Translations under genes and position numbers: made by a program | Notes under the pieces: model-generated | The model's database searches: none | The model's input: only the letters and a program-made list of their open reading frames with translations | What the model was told of the DNA's origin: nothing | Assembly (NCBI GenBank): GCA_030146445.1 | Contig: JASLBT010000203.1 | Coordinates: 1-14,043 of the forward strand | Reading direction: 5' to 3' | DNA from: Segetibacter sp. | GTDB lineage: Bacteria; Bacteroidota; Bacteroidia; Chitinophagales; Chitinophagaceae | DNA length: 14,043 bases | Part shown: positions 1-7,323 of the stretch, piece after piece | How the letters are laid out: each line of letters starts with the position of its first letter | Position numbering within the stretch: position 1 is the first letter of the stretch

Positions 1-2531
1 TGATCGTAGTCCATCGGTTCTGTTAAAGTACCCAGCGATGGCAGTGATTCAAGGGTTTGTTTTTCGGCTGAAAGAATGCGCTCTATATAGTTATTTATCC
101 GACTGAGCATAAAAGTGTAGCCATCACCATGATTTTCTACCAGTACCTGCAACATACCAAGCGCTATTGTATCCCGCTGGAACTTCCAGGTGATCGCCCC
201 TGAGTAAACGGGGACGGCTTCAAACTTTACCTGTTCCGACAGGTACTGGCTTATTTCCAGGTCAGGGTTTGTGGTGGGATCAATTTTACGGTACAACTTC
301 AGTACGTAGCCATTATCGTAGCTTATGGATGTAACACCGGACCCCGCAACCAATCTGGATTTTACCTCAGCCAATTGTTGGAGCTGGTTGTTAAGATCTG
401 CTTTGCCTGAAAACTCGATTTCGCTGTTGTTTAGCCTGATGTTGTTGCCCTCAGCCATTCTTTGTAGAAGCGCGTGCTGGAACCCTGAAGTAAACAATGC
501 ATCAGCCAGGGCCCCTTGCTCATCACCAACATTGATGCGTGCAATGATTGACTCCGGGCAATTGGTTCGGAGGTTTTCGGCCAGACTTTCTTTCAGGAAA
601 GTCAACGGCAATTGATACGACTCAGGCAAGCCACTTTCATATTGCACTTCAATAAGCAACAGAACACAATACTGGTCGTCAAAAGGGATAACGGCGTGGT
701 TGGTAATAGCAATGCTGTTTATACTTTTTTCTCTGGCTACAAACCAATCGGTCCTGAACAGGTAATCGGCCAGCACTTTGTCTTGTAGACTTCCCAGCAG
801 CTTTGTGTCAACCGTTGCTCCCCAGGTCGTAGCGTTTAAAGTTGGTAAAGGAACATCATGGGCAAGTTGTGTTTGAGAGATATGCAACTCGAACCATTCG
901 TAAGCATGAGAACCAAGGGTGAATAAATAAGGGCTATCTTCTTTTATGATCGGAAACTTGTTCTTACTAAAGACCTCGGTTGGTATATATCCTTTGAAAG
1001 CAGAAAGATTTACTTCTGCTGCTTGTGAAAACTTCGACAGGTTTACGATGACCAAAATCGTTTCGTCTTCATACGTTCTTGTGAATGCAAGCACCTTCGG
1101 GTTATCTACCGGAATGAACTTCATATCGCCACGCCCAAAGGCCTTGAAACGCTTACGCATACTGATCATGCGCTTCATAAACCAAAAAAGCGACGATGTA
1201 TTCAAACGTTGCATTTCAACGTTTACCGACTCGTAGTTATACTCCGGATCAAGAATAACCGGCAGGTAAAGTTTTTGCGGATTTGATGCAGAAAAGCCGG
1301 CATTCCGGTCGGGCGACCATTGCATCGGCGTGCGTACACCATCGCGGTCGCCCAGGTAAAAGTTATCGCCCATCCCTATTTCATCACCATAGTAAATCAC
1401 CGGGGTACCAGGCATAGAAAAGAGGAGGCAATTCATCAGTTCTATTCTCCTGCGGTTGTTACCCATAAGCGGCGCAAGCCGGTGTCGGATACCGAGGTTG
1501 ATTTTCGCTCTAGGATCCTTCGCGTACACTTTGTACATGTAATCACGCTCCTCGTCGGTCACCATCTCCAGCGTTAACTCATCGTGGTTGCGTAAAAACA
1601 TTGCCCATTGACAGTTTTCGGGGATCTCGGGTGTTTGATCGAATATATCGGTGAGGGGGTAGCGGTCTTCCATTTGAAGGGCCATAAACATCCGTGGCAT
1701 AACGGGGAAATGGTAATTCATATGACATTCATCCCCATCACCAAAATACGAGGCTGAGTCTTCGGGCCACATGTTTGCCTCAGCCAGGAACACGGTGCCA
1801 GGAAATTTTTCGTCGATGTGGGAACGAAGCTTTTTCAAAAACACATGCGTTTCTGCAAGGTTTTCACCATTTGTTCCTTCGCGTTCATACAGGTAGGGAA
1901 CGGCATCCAGGCGAAAGCCATCCACGCCCATTTCGCACCAGTAATCCAGCACTTTCATAACTTCTTCCTGCACAAGCGGGTTATCGTAATTTAAATCGGG
2001 TTGATGGTGAAAGAAACGGTGCCAGTAATATTGCTGTGCAACAGGGTCCCAGGTCCAGTTACTTGCTTCGTAGTCGGTAAAGATGATGCGTACATCTTTC
2101 CACTGGTTAGGGTTATCTGTCCAAACATAAAAGTCGCGTTCGGGCGATCCTTTGGGCGCAAGGCGTGCGCGCTGAAACCAGGGATGTTGGTCGGAGGTAT
2201 GATTGATGACCAACTCGGTAATCACCTTGAGGTTCCTTTTATGCGCTTCGGTCATAAACGTCTTAAACTCACTGATGTTACCATACCTCGGGTTGATACT
2301 CATGTAATCGGAAATATCATATCCATCGTCTTTAAGGGGAGAAGGGTAAAAAGGCAAAACCCATATTGCAGTTACGCCGAGATCTTGCAGGTAATCCAAC
2401 TTGGTCATCAATCCCTCAAAGTCCCCGATACCGTCGCTGTTCCCGTCGCAGAACGCTTTTATATGTAGTTCGTAAATGATGGCATCCTTATACCAATGCA
2501 GATTATCGTCGAGCTTCGTTTTCATTTCCAT
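1..2531 (-). CDS. treS: Trehalose synthase / maltokinase fusion (TreS-Mak), C-terminus cut by window edge
   Basis: The minus-strand frame is open from ATG 2531 to the left edge (843 codons, no stop). The first ~550 residues are a GH13 (alpha/beta)8 domain with all catalytic residues: nucleophile D209 in GFRLDAVPYL, acid/base E251 in VFLAEAN, and D317 in FLRNHDEL. ITELVINHTSDQHPWF is the usual TreS region I signature. From about residue 570 the sequence resembles the N-terminal cap of maltokinase (KVLADYLFRTDWFVAREKS). Fused TreS-Mak proteins are about 1,100 residues, so roughly 250, including the kinase catalytic core, lie outside the window. TreS interconverts maltose and trehalose; Mak makes maltose-1-phosphate, which GlgE uses for alpha-glucan synthesis. 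Neither GlgE nor GlgB is visible here. A second ATG at codon 3 is an equally possible start. The gene is divergent from the CheB-like gene and unrelated to the hydroxyproline genes. Confidence 0.93.
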   Translation of the reverse strand, partial: MEMKTKLDDNLHWYKDAIIYELHIKAFCDGNSDGIGDFEGLMTKLDYLQDLGVTAIWVLPFYPSPLKDDGYDISDYMSINPRYGNISEFKTFMTEAHKRNLKVITELVINHTSDQHPWFQRARLAPKGSPERDFYVWTDNPNQWKDVRIIFTDYEASNWTWDPVAQQYYWHRFFHHQPDLNYDNPLVQEEVMKVLDYWCEMGVDGFRLDAVPYLYEREGTNGENLAETHVFLKKLRSHIDEKFPGTVFLAEANMWPEDSASYFGDGDECHMNYHFPVMPRMFMALQMEDRYPLTDIFDQTPEIPENCQWAMFLRNHDELTLEMVTDEERDYMYKVYAKDPRAKINLGIRHRLAPLMGNNRRRIELMNCLLFSMPGTPVIYYGDEIGMGDNFYLGDRDGVRTPMQWSPDRNAGFSASNPQKLYLPVILDPEYNYESVNVEMQRLNTSSLFWFMKRMISMRKRFKAFGRGDMKFIPVDNPKVLAFTRTYEDETILVIVNLSKFSQAAEVNLSAFKGYIPTEVFSKNKFPIIKEDSPYLFTLGSHAYEWFELHISQTQLAHDVPLPTLNATTWGATVDTKLLGSLQDKVLADYLFRTDWFVAREKSINSIAITNHAVIPFDDQYCVLLLIEVQYESGLPESYQLPLTFLKESLAENLRTNCPESIIARINVGDEQGALADALFTSGFQHALLQRMAEGNNIRLNNSEIEFSGKADLNNQLQQLAEVKSRLVAGSGVTSISYDNGYVLKLYRKIDPTTNPDLEISQYLSEQVKFEAVPVYSGAITWKFQRDTIALGMLQVLVENHGDGYTFMLSRINNYIERILSAEKQTLESLPSLGTLTEPMDYD

Positions 2532-2821
2532 AAGCGTTAGGTTAAACTAAGAATTTATTGATGCATAATTTGCGTGCCATCCGTTGCTGACCATGAGCAT
2601 TCATCTGTCATCGTGATCCACTTCAAAGGGGGCGGAAAGAGCCGGTGATTAAACTCGGTGCGAAAAAAAAAGACAGTCCATCGGGACGGAAGCGGGACGT
2701 CCTTGCATGCTGTCGGGCAAGTTTTTGACGGGGCATCTACAATCAGGCCCTCACCTGGAACGGGGCAAAAAGCTAATGTCACCAATGCTATTGAACCATT
2801 AACTTTACACAAAAGCACTTT
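2532..2821. other. Divergent intergenic region between treS and the CheB-like gene
   Basis: This 290-bp gap holds the 5' ends of two divergent genes. Two overlapping ORFs in it (65 aa plus, 87 aa minus) have low-complexity, proline-rich translations and look like chance ORFs. A run of nine A lies near 2662-2670. TAACTTTA at 2800-2807 (plus) is one mismatch from the Bacteroidota -7 box TAnnTTTG, about 15 bp before the ATT proposed as the CheB start, but no TTTG-type -33 element sits at the right distance. On the minus strand TAGTTTAA near 2542-2549 is a weak -7 candidate for treS. The part at 2678-2760 may belong to a dispersed repeat (see findings). Confidence 0.4.
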
Positions 2822-3826
2822 ATTAAAACAGACCCCACCTTCTTTGTCGCCATAGGCACATCAGCCGGCGGCTTCAATGCTCTTGCCCAGGTCGTAAGTA
2901 AACTCGAAAGTAAACTGGATGCCGCATATGCCATCGTTATGCATCTTTCGAATTACGACATGAATGAATTTCTGGTGTCACGCTTAAAGCCGCTCACCAA
3001 TTTATCCTGCCTGATGGCTGAAGATGGTACATCCATCGAAAAAGGCTGTATTTACATTGCCCAGCCAGGCAAACACCTGCTGATAAAAGACGGCCAATTC
3101 CGGCTGGGTTATGGACCAGAGGAGAACAACTTCCGACCATCGATTGATGTGTTTTTTCGCTCTGCAGCAGCAGCATACGATAGCCAGACCATTGGTGTTA
3201 TTTTAACCGGGTTAATGCAGGATGGTACCTCGGGAATGGAAGCCATCAGAGCCTGTGGAGGAACGTTGATCGTTCAGGACCCAAGTGATGCCGAGTATCC
3301 GAACATGCCGCAATCGGTACTCAATAACATGCAAGTTGATTTTTCCGTTGAGGCACCCGCAATTGCCAGAACAATTGCCCAGGTCGTAACCCACAAAGAA
3401 GCAATTCGCAAACCGGTGCCACACCAGGTTGCTGCCGACGCAGACCGCTCTGCAAGAATGGCTGTAGGAATAGATGGCATGGAAGAATTCGGACTGAGAA
3501 GCGAATACGGCTGTCCCGATTGCGGGGGAATACTTTGGAAGCAAACCGGTGGCGATAACTTAAAACATTACCGGTGTCATATTGGCCATGCTTTTCTGGA
3601 AGATGAATTACTGCAACAACAGCTTAGAATTACTGAGTCATCAATATGGATGGCGGTCCGTATGATGGAAGAACGCAAACACTTGCTGGTGAATAAGCTC
3701 CAGGAATATAACCGAAAAGGGGTGCCTCAGTTAGCTCGTGGATTTGATCGTAAAATAGACGACCTTCAAGAGCACATTAAGCAGCTTAAAAATTTACTGG
3801 TGGCGATAGAAACACGACAACAATAG
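2822..3826 (+). CDS. CheB-type protein-glutamate methylesterase with C-terminal CxxC/CxxxH helical extension; non-ATG start
   Basis: CheB methylesterases hydrolyse glutamyl methyl esters on chemoreceptors. The triad is complete: Ser in IGTSAGG (codon 2861-2863), His in VMHLS (2942-2944) and Asp in GLMQDGTSGM (3221-3223). No receiver domain precedes it, so this is a stand-alone CheB-like protein. After the catalytic domain comes YGCPDCGG, then RCHIGH (about residues 231-256 of 334), a possible metal knuckle, and a charged helical tail as in CheB-like proteins of this length. The first ATG (2939) lies inside the domain and would remove the catalytic serine. Upstream the frame stays open only to a TGA at 2792-2794, with no ATG, GTG or TTG. 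I place the start at ATT 2822, ten codons before IGTSAGG; ATT 2798 is the alternative. The gene may instead have lost its start. No other chemotaxis gene is nearby, so the role could be signalling rather than motility. Confidence 0.8.
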   Translation: MKTDPTFFVAIGTSAGGFNALAQVVSKLESKLDAAYAIVMHLSNYDMNEFLVSRLKPLTNLSCLMAEDGTSIEKGCIYIAQPGKHLLIKDGQFRLGYGPEENNFRPSIDVFFRSAAAAYDSQTIGVILTGLMQDGTSGMEAIRACGGTLIVQDPSDAEYPNMPQSVLNNMQVDFSVEAPAIARTIAQVVTHKEAIRKPVPHQVAADADRSARMAVGIDGMEEFGLRSEYGCPDCGGILWKQTGGDNLKHYRCHIGHAFLEDELLQQQLRITESSIWMAVRMMEERKHLLVNKLQEYNRKGVPQLARGFDRKIDDLQEHIKQLKNLLVAIETRQQ

Positions 3827-3871
3827 TGTTCGGTAAAAGGCAAAGCATTGAAGTATGATGCAAAGGTAAAT

Positions 3872-3890
3872 GCGAGTCGCTAAGACGCAG
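3872..3890. repeat. Possible remnant of a GTCGCTAAGACGC-type dispersed repeat
   Basis: GAGTCGCTAAGACGCAGAG just after the CheB-like gene resembles the short GTCGCTAAGACGCAAAG-like sequences that I recall as scattered between genes in many bacterial genomes. Only one copy is visible here. It covers the stop codon of the small minus-strand ORF 3880-4095, so that ORF may end inside repeat DNA. Confidence 0.3.
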
Positions 3891-4095
3891 AGTTGACCTG
3901 GTTCGCTAACGGTGGGGTGGTGTATCCGTTATAAGGCGCCGTCACCGAACTGCTGATGATATGTTTAATCTTTAGCCGGATGGTTTTAAGCATAGCAAAT
4001 GGTGCATCAGATCTGAGGCCTTTGATGTACTCGTCCTGCAGCTTTTTCACTTCACAGGCAGCTTCCGGATCAAGGTTTGTGGGCAGGTGATACAT
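3880..4095 (-). CDS. Small hypothetical protein, 71 aa
   Basis: I do not recognise this protein. It starts at ATG 4095 and has no signal peptide or membrane segment. Residues 8-50 look like real coding sequence: two amphipathic, charged helices (DPEAACEVKKLQDEYIKGL and MLKTIRLKIKHI). The last ~20 residues are polar and low in complexity and run into a repeat-like sequence at the stop codon. TACCTTTA on the minus strand at 4114-4121 is one mismatch from a Bacteroidota -7 box and would give a leader of about 10-15 nt. It lies tail to tail with the CheB-like gene. It could be a small cytosolic accessory protein or a chance ORF. Confidence 0.45.
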   Translation of the reverse strand: MYHLPTNLDPEAACEVKKLQDEYIKGLRSDAPFAMLKTIRLKIKHIISSSVTAPYNGYTTPPLANQVNSAS

Positions 4096-4290
4096 AGAAG
4101 ATTTTCTATATACTAAAGGTATAAAATATCCTGTGACTTCCTAATGAATAGCAGATTAAATTCAAAACATCAAATGAGCCTGCAACAAACATTAGCATCC
4201 GGTACCCCCTCCTGAGTAAAAGATCAAGGCCGTTCAATGCAGTAATTTGGCAAATACACGGCAATGACACCTGCTTGTGTCAACCAGTTT

Positions 4291-4542
4291 TCAGGTGATT
4301 GTTGTAGGGTAGTACACCCTCCACCCGGTGTCAGAAAAATATTGAGTTGCTACGTCAAACAGATCTATGGTCCCGTCCCGGCTAATCAGGTGACGCTTTA
4401 ATAACAACAGCTGTGTTTTTGCAAATACCTCACCGATACCATCGTATTTAAATGGGCGGACAGGTTCGATGGTGAACTTTTCGTTGAGAATTTTTACCTC
4501 AAACGACATAAAGTCTTTTGCTATAATAAAGGAGTTTACCAT
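4291..4542 (-). CDS. Small hypothetical protein, 83 aa
   Basis: I do not recognise this protein. From ATG 4542 it reads as a compact, well-mixed globular protein with beta-strand-like segments (FEVKILNEKFTIEPVRPF), a helix (EVFAKTQLLLLKRHLI) and an aromatic C-terminus (DTGWRVYYPTT). An internal Met12 (MSFEVKIL) is an alternative start and would leave a tidier N-terminus. No signal peptide, membrane segment or metal motif is visible. It lies 75 bp downstream of the aminopeptidase on the same strand, so read-through is possible, and 195 bp upstream of the 71-aa ORF. The balanced composition makes it more believable than the overlapping ORFs on the other strand. Confidence 0.5.
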   Translation of the reverse strand: MVNSFIIAKDFMSFEVKILNEKFTIEPVRPFKYDGIGEVFAKTQLLLLKRHLISRDGTIDLFDVATQYFSDTGWRVYYPTTIT

Positions 4543-4617
4543 TGGAAACCTAAACCTGCTATTCTTTTATTATTGTTGCCACAACAGGCTCAAATGAATA
4601 GGTGCTGCCTGTGATGG

Positions 4618-6018
4618 TTAACCAGTTGCTGCCGCCTGCCTGATGTTTTCAACCTCTCTGACCGTTTTTGCAAGCGGTTTCCCCAGCAGCCTGGAGCCTT
4701 TTTCGGTAATTAAAAAGTCTTCTTCGATCCGGGTGCCGCCGGCATCCATATACGACAGCGCTTTTTCATAGTTGATGAAATTACTGTGCCTCTTTTCGGC
4801 TGCCCACATCTCCGTCAACACCGGGATGAAATATAGACCTGGCTCAATGGTAACAACGAAACCAGGTTCAAGTGCCCTGCCCAGTCGTAGTGACTTCAGG
4901 CCGAACTCGGTGCTCTTTTTCAAATGATCCGAATAACCAACATATTGCTCGCCGAGGTTCTCCATGTCGTGTATGTCGAGACCCATCATGTGCCCAAGCC
5001 CACATTGAAAAAACAGGCTGTGCGCACCTGACGCTACGGCTTCCTTCGGATCACCCTTCATGATCCCTAACGCTACCAGTCCCTCCGTAAGTTTCTCGCA
5101 GGCAAGGTGATGTACGTCGATAAATAATTTGCCGGGCGACAGGGCTGCAGCTGCGGCCTGTTGTGCATCCAATACGATTTCATAAAGTTCCCTTTGCCTG
5201 TTGGTGAATGATTGATCTACCGGAAAGGTCCGGGTCAGGTCGCCGCCGTAGTGATTGGCCGTTTCTGCGCCGCAGTCGCAAAGCACCGTGGCCCCGGCGG
5301 GAATTACGCTGTTGCCATAATGATTATGGAGTACTTCACCATGGGTCGTTAGAATGGTAGGAAAAGAAAGATTACCACCACCGGCAATAGCAATCGCCTG
5401 TAACTGACCTGCAAGTTCAGCTTCGGTTTGTCCTGCCCTGCAACGCTGCATCGCTCCCAACTGCATTTCGGCGGTGATGTCGATTGCACGTTCGATTTCG
5501 CTGATCTCCCGTTCCGACTTTACCGATCTTAACTGAACAACTGTTTTGATCAATGGCACCGAGGCGCCATTGCTTACTGCCCCGACAGGTGTGGCAAGCC
5601 AGGCGCTCAATTGCAAAATGTGTTCACCCCGATACGGCGGTAAATAGTGGATCTGCCGTTTTTTCCCGCTGACCTGCGAAAGAAAACTGCTGATTTGCGC
5701 CACTGGAAGAACTTCGCTGATGCCTACTTTGGTTGCCAGCTCTGCCACCAACGTGGGCCGTCCTATCCAGATGATTTCGTCGATCGTTGCTTCGTCGGCA
5801 AACAGTATTTCCCGGCCGTTGTCGATATCGAGGATAAAGTGAACGTTTGGTTTGTCGATGCCGACAAAGTACAAAAAGCTGCTATCCTGTCTGAATGGGT
5901 AAACGTTATCTTTGTAGTTCATACTACTTTCTCCGTTTCCCGGGAGCAGGATAATTCCGCTGCCTATTCCGGCCTTTAGCGCGGATCTTCTCTGCAGGTA
6001 CGTCTCTTTATCGAACAT
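4618..6018 (-). CDS. pepP: Xaa-Pro aminopeptidase (aminopeptidase P, peptidase family M24B)
   Basis: This enzyme removes an N-terminal residue when the next residue is proline, and in related enzymes hydroxyproline. The N-terminal part (about residues 1-170) is the aminopeptidase-P N domain (RRSALKAGIGSGIILLPGNGE, FRQDSSFLYFVGID). The pita-bread domain follows, with all five metal ligands: D248 (CDCGAE), D260 (GGDLTRTFP), H343 (GLGHMMGLDIHD), E392 (TIEPGLYF) and E432 (TRIEEDFLIT). The length of 466 aa fits the family. There is no signal peptide, so it should be cytosolic, probably with two Mn ions. Minus-strand TATATTTG at 6093-6100 is a perfect Bacteroidota -7 box about 75 bp before the ATG. 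It is divergent from the hydroxyproline genes, which suggests it finishes digestion of imported collagen-type peptides. Assignment to M24B is firm; the hydroxyproline link is inference. Confidence 0.93.
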   Translation of the reverse strand: MFDKETYLQRRSALKAGIGSGIILLPGNGESSMNYKDNVYPFRQDSSFLYFVGIDKPNVHFILDIDNGREILFADEATIDEIIWIGRPTLVAELATKVGISEVLPVAQISSFLSQVSGKKRQIHYLPPYRGEHILQLSAWLATPVGAVSNGASVPLIKTVVQLRSVKSEREISEIERAIDITAEMQLGAMQRCRAGQTEAELAGQLQAIAIAGGGNLSFPTILTTHGEVLHNHYGNSVIPAGATVLCDCGAETANHYGGDLTRTFPVDQSFTNRQRELYEIVLDAQQAAAAALSPGKLFIDVHHLACEKLTEGLVALGIMKGDPKEAVASGAHSLFFQCGLGHMMGLDIHDMENLGEQYVGYSDHLKKSTEFGLKSLRLGRALEPGFVVTIEPGLYFIPVLTEMWAAEKRHSNFINYEKALSYMDAGGTRIEEDFLITEKGSRLLGKPLAKTVREVENIRQAAATG

Positions 6019-6092
6019 GATTATGGTAAATTAATATACGAAGAGTGGTATTTGTTTTTATTTGCTATCCGGTCGGAGTGGTAAAAAGACAT

Positions 6093-6100
6093 CAAATATA
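6093..6100 (-). promoter_or_regulatory. -7 promoter box (TATATTTG) for pepP
   Basis: On the minus strand this is a perfect TAnnTTTG match, about 75 bp upstream of the pepP ATG. No clear TTTG lies at the -33 distance, so the site rests on the -7 box, orientation and position only. Confidence 0.35.
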
Positions 6101-6342
6101 ATCACTCCCGGAAATCAGATTGGCTGATGTATGGCCACTGGCGTGAAATAAACAGGTAAGCAGGTGAACGAGATAATACTGCATTAAGAAATTCATCCCG
6201 ACAAACGCGTAAATGCACAATATGACTACCTTTAGCACAATTGTAGCACGTTTATTTTCCCCACGGTGGCTTAATTTTGAAAGGGGTTAAAATCTGTAAA
6301 CAATCAATTAATTGCGGAATACTTACCCAGGTGATGCAAAAG

Positions 6343-6350
6343 TAAATTTG
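6343..6350 (+). promoter_or_regulatory. -7 promoter box (TAAATTTG) for the deaminase/dehydrogenase operon
   Basis: This is a perfect match to the Bacteroidota -7 consensus TAnnTTTG, 28 bp upstream of the ATG at 6379. It would put the transcript start near 6357 and leave a leader of about 20 nt, which is A/T-rich and lacks a Shine-Dalgarno sequence, as is common in this phylum. The -33 element is weak. TAATTTTG at 6272-6279 is an equally perfect alternative with a longer leader. Confidence 0.4.
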
Positions 6351-6378
6351 ACCTATTAATTTAATAAAATAATGTATC

Positions 6379-7323
6379 ATGAGCATAGTTCACTGGAAAG
6401 GCGTTTATCCTGCAGTTTTGACCCCCTTCAAAAAAGATGACTCCATAGATTTTCAAACGTTTGAAACAAACCTGCGCGCCCAGATGGATGCGGGTGTTGA
6501 CGGGATCATTTTAGGTGGTTCCCTTGGCGAAGCAAGCACGTTACTCAACAGTGAAAAGAAGGAGCTCCTGATCTTTTCCAAAGAGGTCGCCGGCGACAAG
6601 TTCCCGGTGATCTGCAACATTGCAGAACAATCTACCCGTGAAGCGATCGCCGTTGCAAACGAGTCGGAGCGCAATGGTGCCGATGGACTTATGCTTTTAC
6701 CCCCGATGCGCTATAATGCCGACGACCGCGAAACGGCAGAATATTTTCGCACGGTAGCCAACAATACTTCTTTACCGATCATGATCTACAACAACCCTGT
6801 AGACTATAAGATCATGGTAACGCTCAAGATGTTCGACGAACTGGCTTTGATACCGAACATCCAGGCAGTAAAAGAGTCTACAAGAGACATCACGAATATC
6901 ACCCGTATGTTTAACCGCTTTGGCGATCGTTTTCGTATACTCGGCGGCGTAGACACGCTTGCATACGAAAGCCTTTGTGCAGGAGCGGACGGCCTGGTAG
7001 CCGGGTTAGTGGATGCATTCCCAAGGGAAACAGTCGCGATTTATCGTTTGGTGAAAGCTGGTTATTACCAGGAGGCGCTAAAGATCTATCGTTGGTTTCT
7101 TCCCGTTTGCGAACTGGACATACACCCCAAGCTTGTTCAATATATTAAATTGGCGGCTACACAAACGGGTATAGGTACTGAACATGTACGTGCGCCAAGG
7201 CTTGCCGTCGAAGGAGCAGAAAGAGCACAGGTGCTTGCACTTATTAACGAGGCAATCGAAACCAGACCAGAATTGCCCGATTATTTAAACTTACAACCAG
7301 CAGAGAATGTTCAATGGGCATAG
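6379..7323 (+). CDS. Dihydrodipicolinate synthase family; likely 1-pyrroline-4-hydroxy-2-carboxylate deaminase
   Basis: This 314-aa protein is a class I aldolase-type TIM barrel of the DapA/NAL family. It has the family loop GGSLGE (46-51, the GTTGE position of DapA), the catalytic tyrosine Y137 in IYNNP, and the Schiff-base lysine K165 in AVKEST. DapA itself is unlikely: the neighbours are a hydroxyproline epimerase, a D-amino-acid oxidoreductase and an aldehyde dehydrogenase. In known hydroxyproline catabolism a DapA-family enzyme (LhpC/HypD) deaminates and dehydrates 1-pyrroline-4-hydroxy-2-carboxylate to 2-oxoglutarate semialdehyde. The stop codon lies inside the aldehyde dehydrogenase reading frame (17-nt overlap), which implies co-transcription and probably coupled translation. 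The family also includes dehydratases of sugar acids such as 5-keto-4-deoxyglucarate, so the substrate rests on context. Confidence 0.87.
   Translation: MSIVHWKGVYPAVLTPFKKDDSIDFQTFETNLRAQMDAGVDGIILGGSLGEASTLLNSEKKELLIFSKEVAGDKFPVICNIAEQSTREAIAVANESERNGADGLMLLPPMRYNADDRETAEYFRTVANNTSLPIMIYNNPVDYKIMVTLKMFDELALIPNIQAVKESTRDITNITRMFNRFGDRFRILGGVDTLAYESLCAGADGLVAGLVDAFPRETVAIYRLVKAGYYQEALKIYRWFLPVCELDIHPKLVQYIKLAATQTGIGTEHVRAPRLAVEGAERAQVLALINEAIETRPELPDYLNLQPAENVQWA

Larger units (their letters stand above)
6019..6378. promoter_or_regulatory. Divergent promoter region between pepP and the hydroxyproline genes
   Basis: This 360-bp, A/T-rich region has no convincing ORF. It contains three perfect matches to TAnnTTTG: TATATTTG on the minus strand (6093-6100) facing pepP, and TAATTTTG (6272-6279) and TAAATTTG (6343-6350) on the plus strand facing the deaminase gene. 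A near match, TACCTTTA, lies at 6227-6234. A direct repeat TAGCAC...TAGCAC at 6233-6238 and 6244-6249 has 11-bp spacing, about one helical turn, and could be a regulator site. A TTTG -33 element at ideal distance is not evident for any of the boxes. Confidence 0.5.

Noticed and set aside
2001..2468. 155-codon plus-strand ORF opposite the trehalose synthase
   Set aside because: It lies entirely within the verified GH13 frame on the other strand, which carries the catalytic residues, and it has no family-like features.
2555..2855. Overlapping 87-aa (minus) and 65-aa (plus) ORFs in the treS/CheB intergenic region
   Set aside because: They overlap each other on opposite strands, are low in complexity, and the plus-strand one runs into the CheB-like domain in the wrong frame.
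3852..3869. Perfect TACCTTTG -7 box on the minus strand after the CheB-like gene
   Set aside because: It points into the 3' end of the CheB-like gene with no minus-strand gene to drive, and no -33 element is present; probably chance.
6379..7323. dapA (lysine biosynthesis) for the DapA-family gene
   Set aside because: The active-site loop is GGSLGE rather than GTTGE, and it overlaps an aldehyde dehydrogenase in a hydroxyproline cluster, so a catabolic deaminase is more likely.
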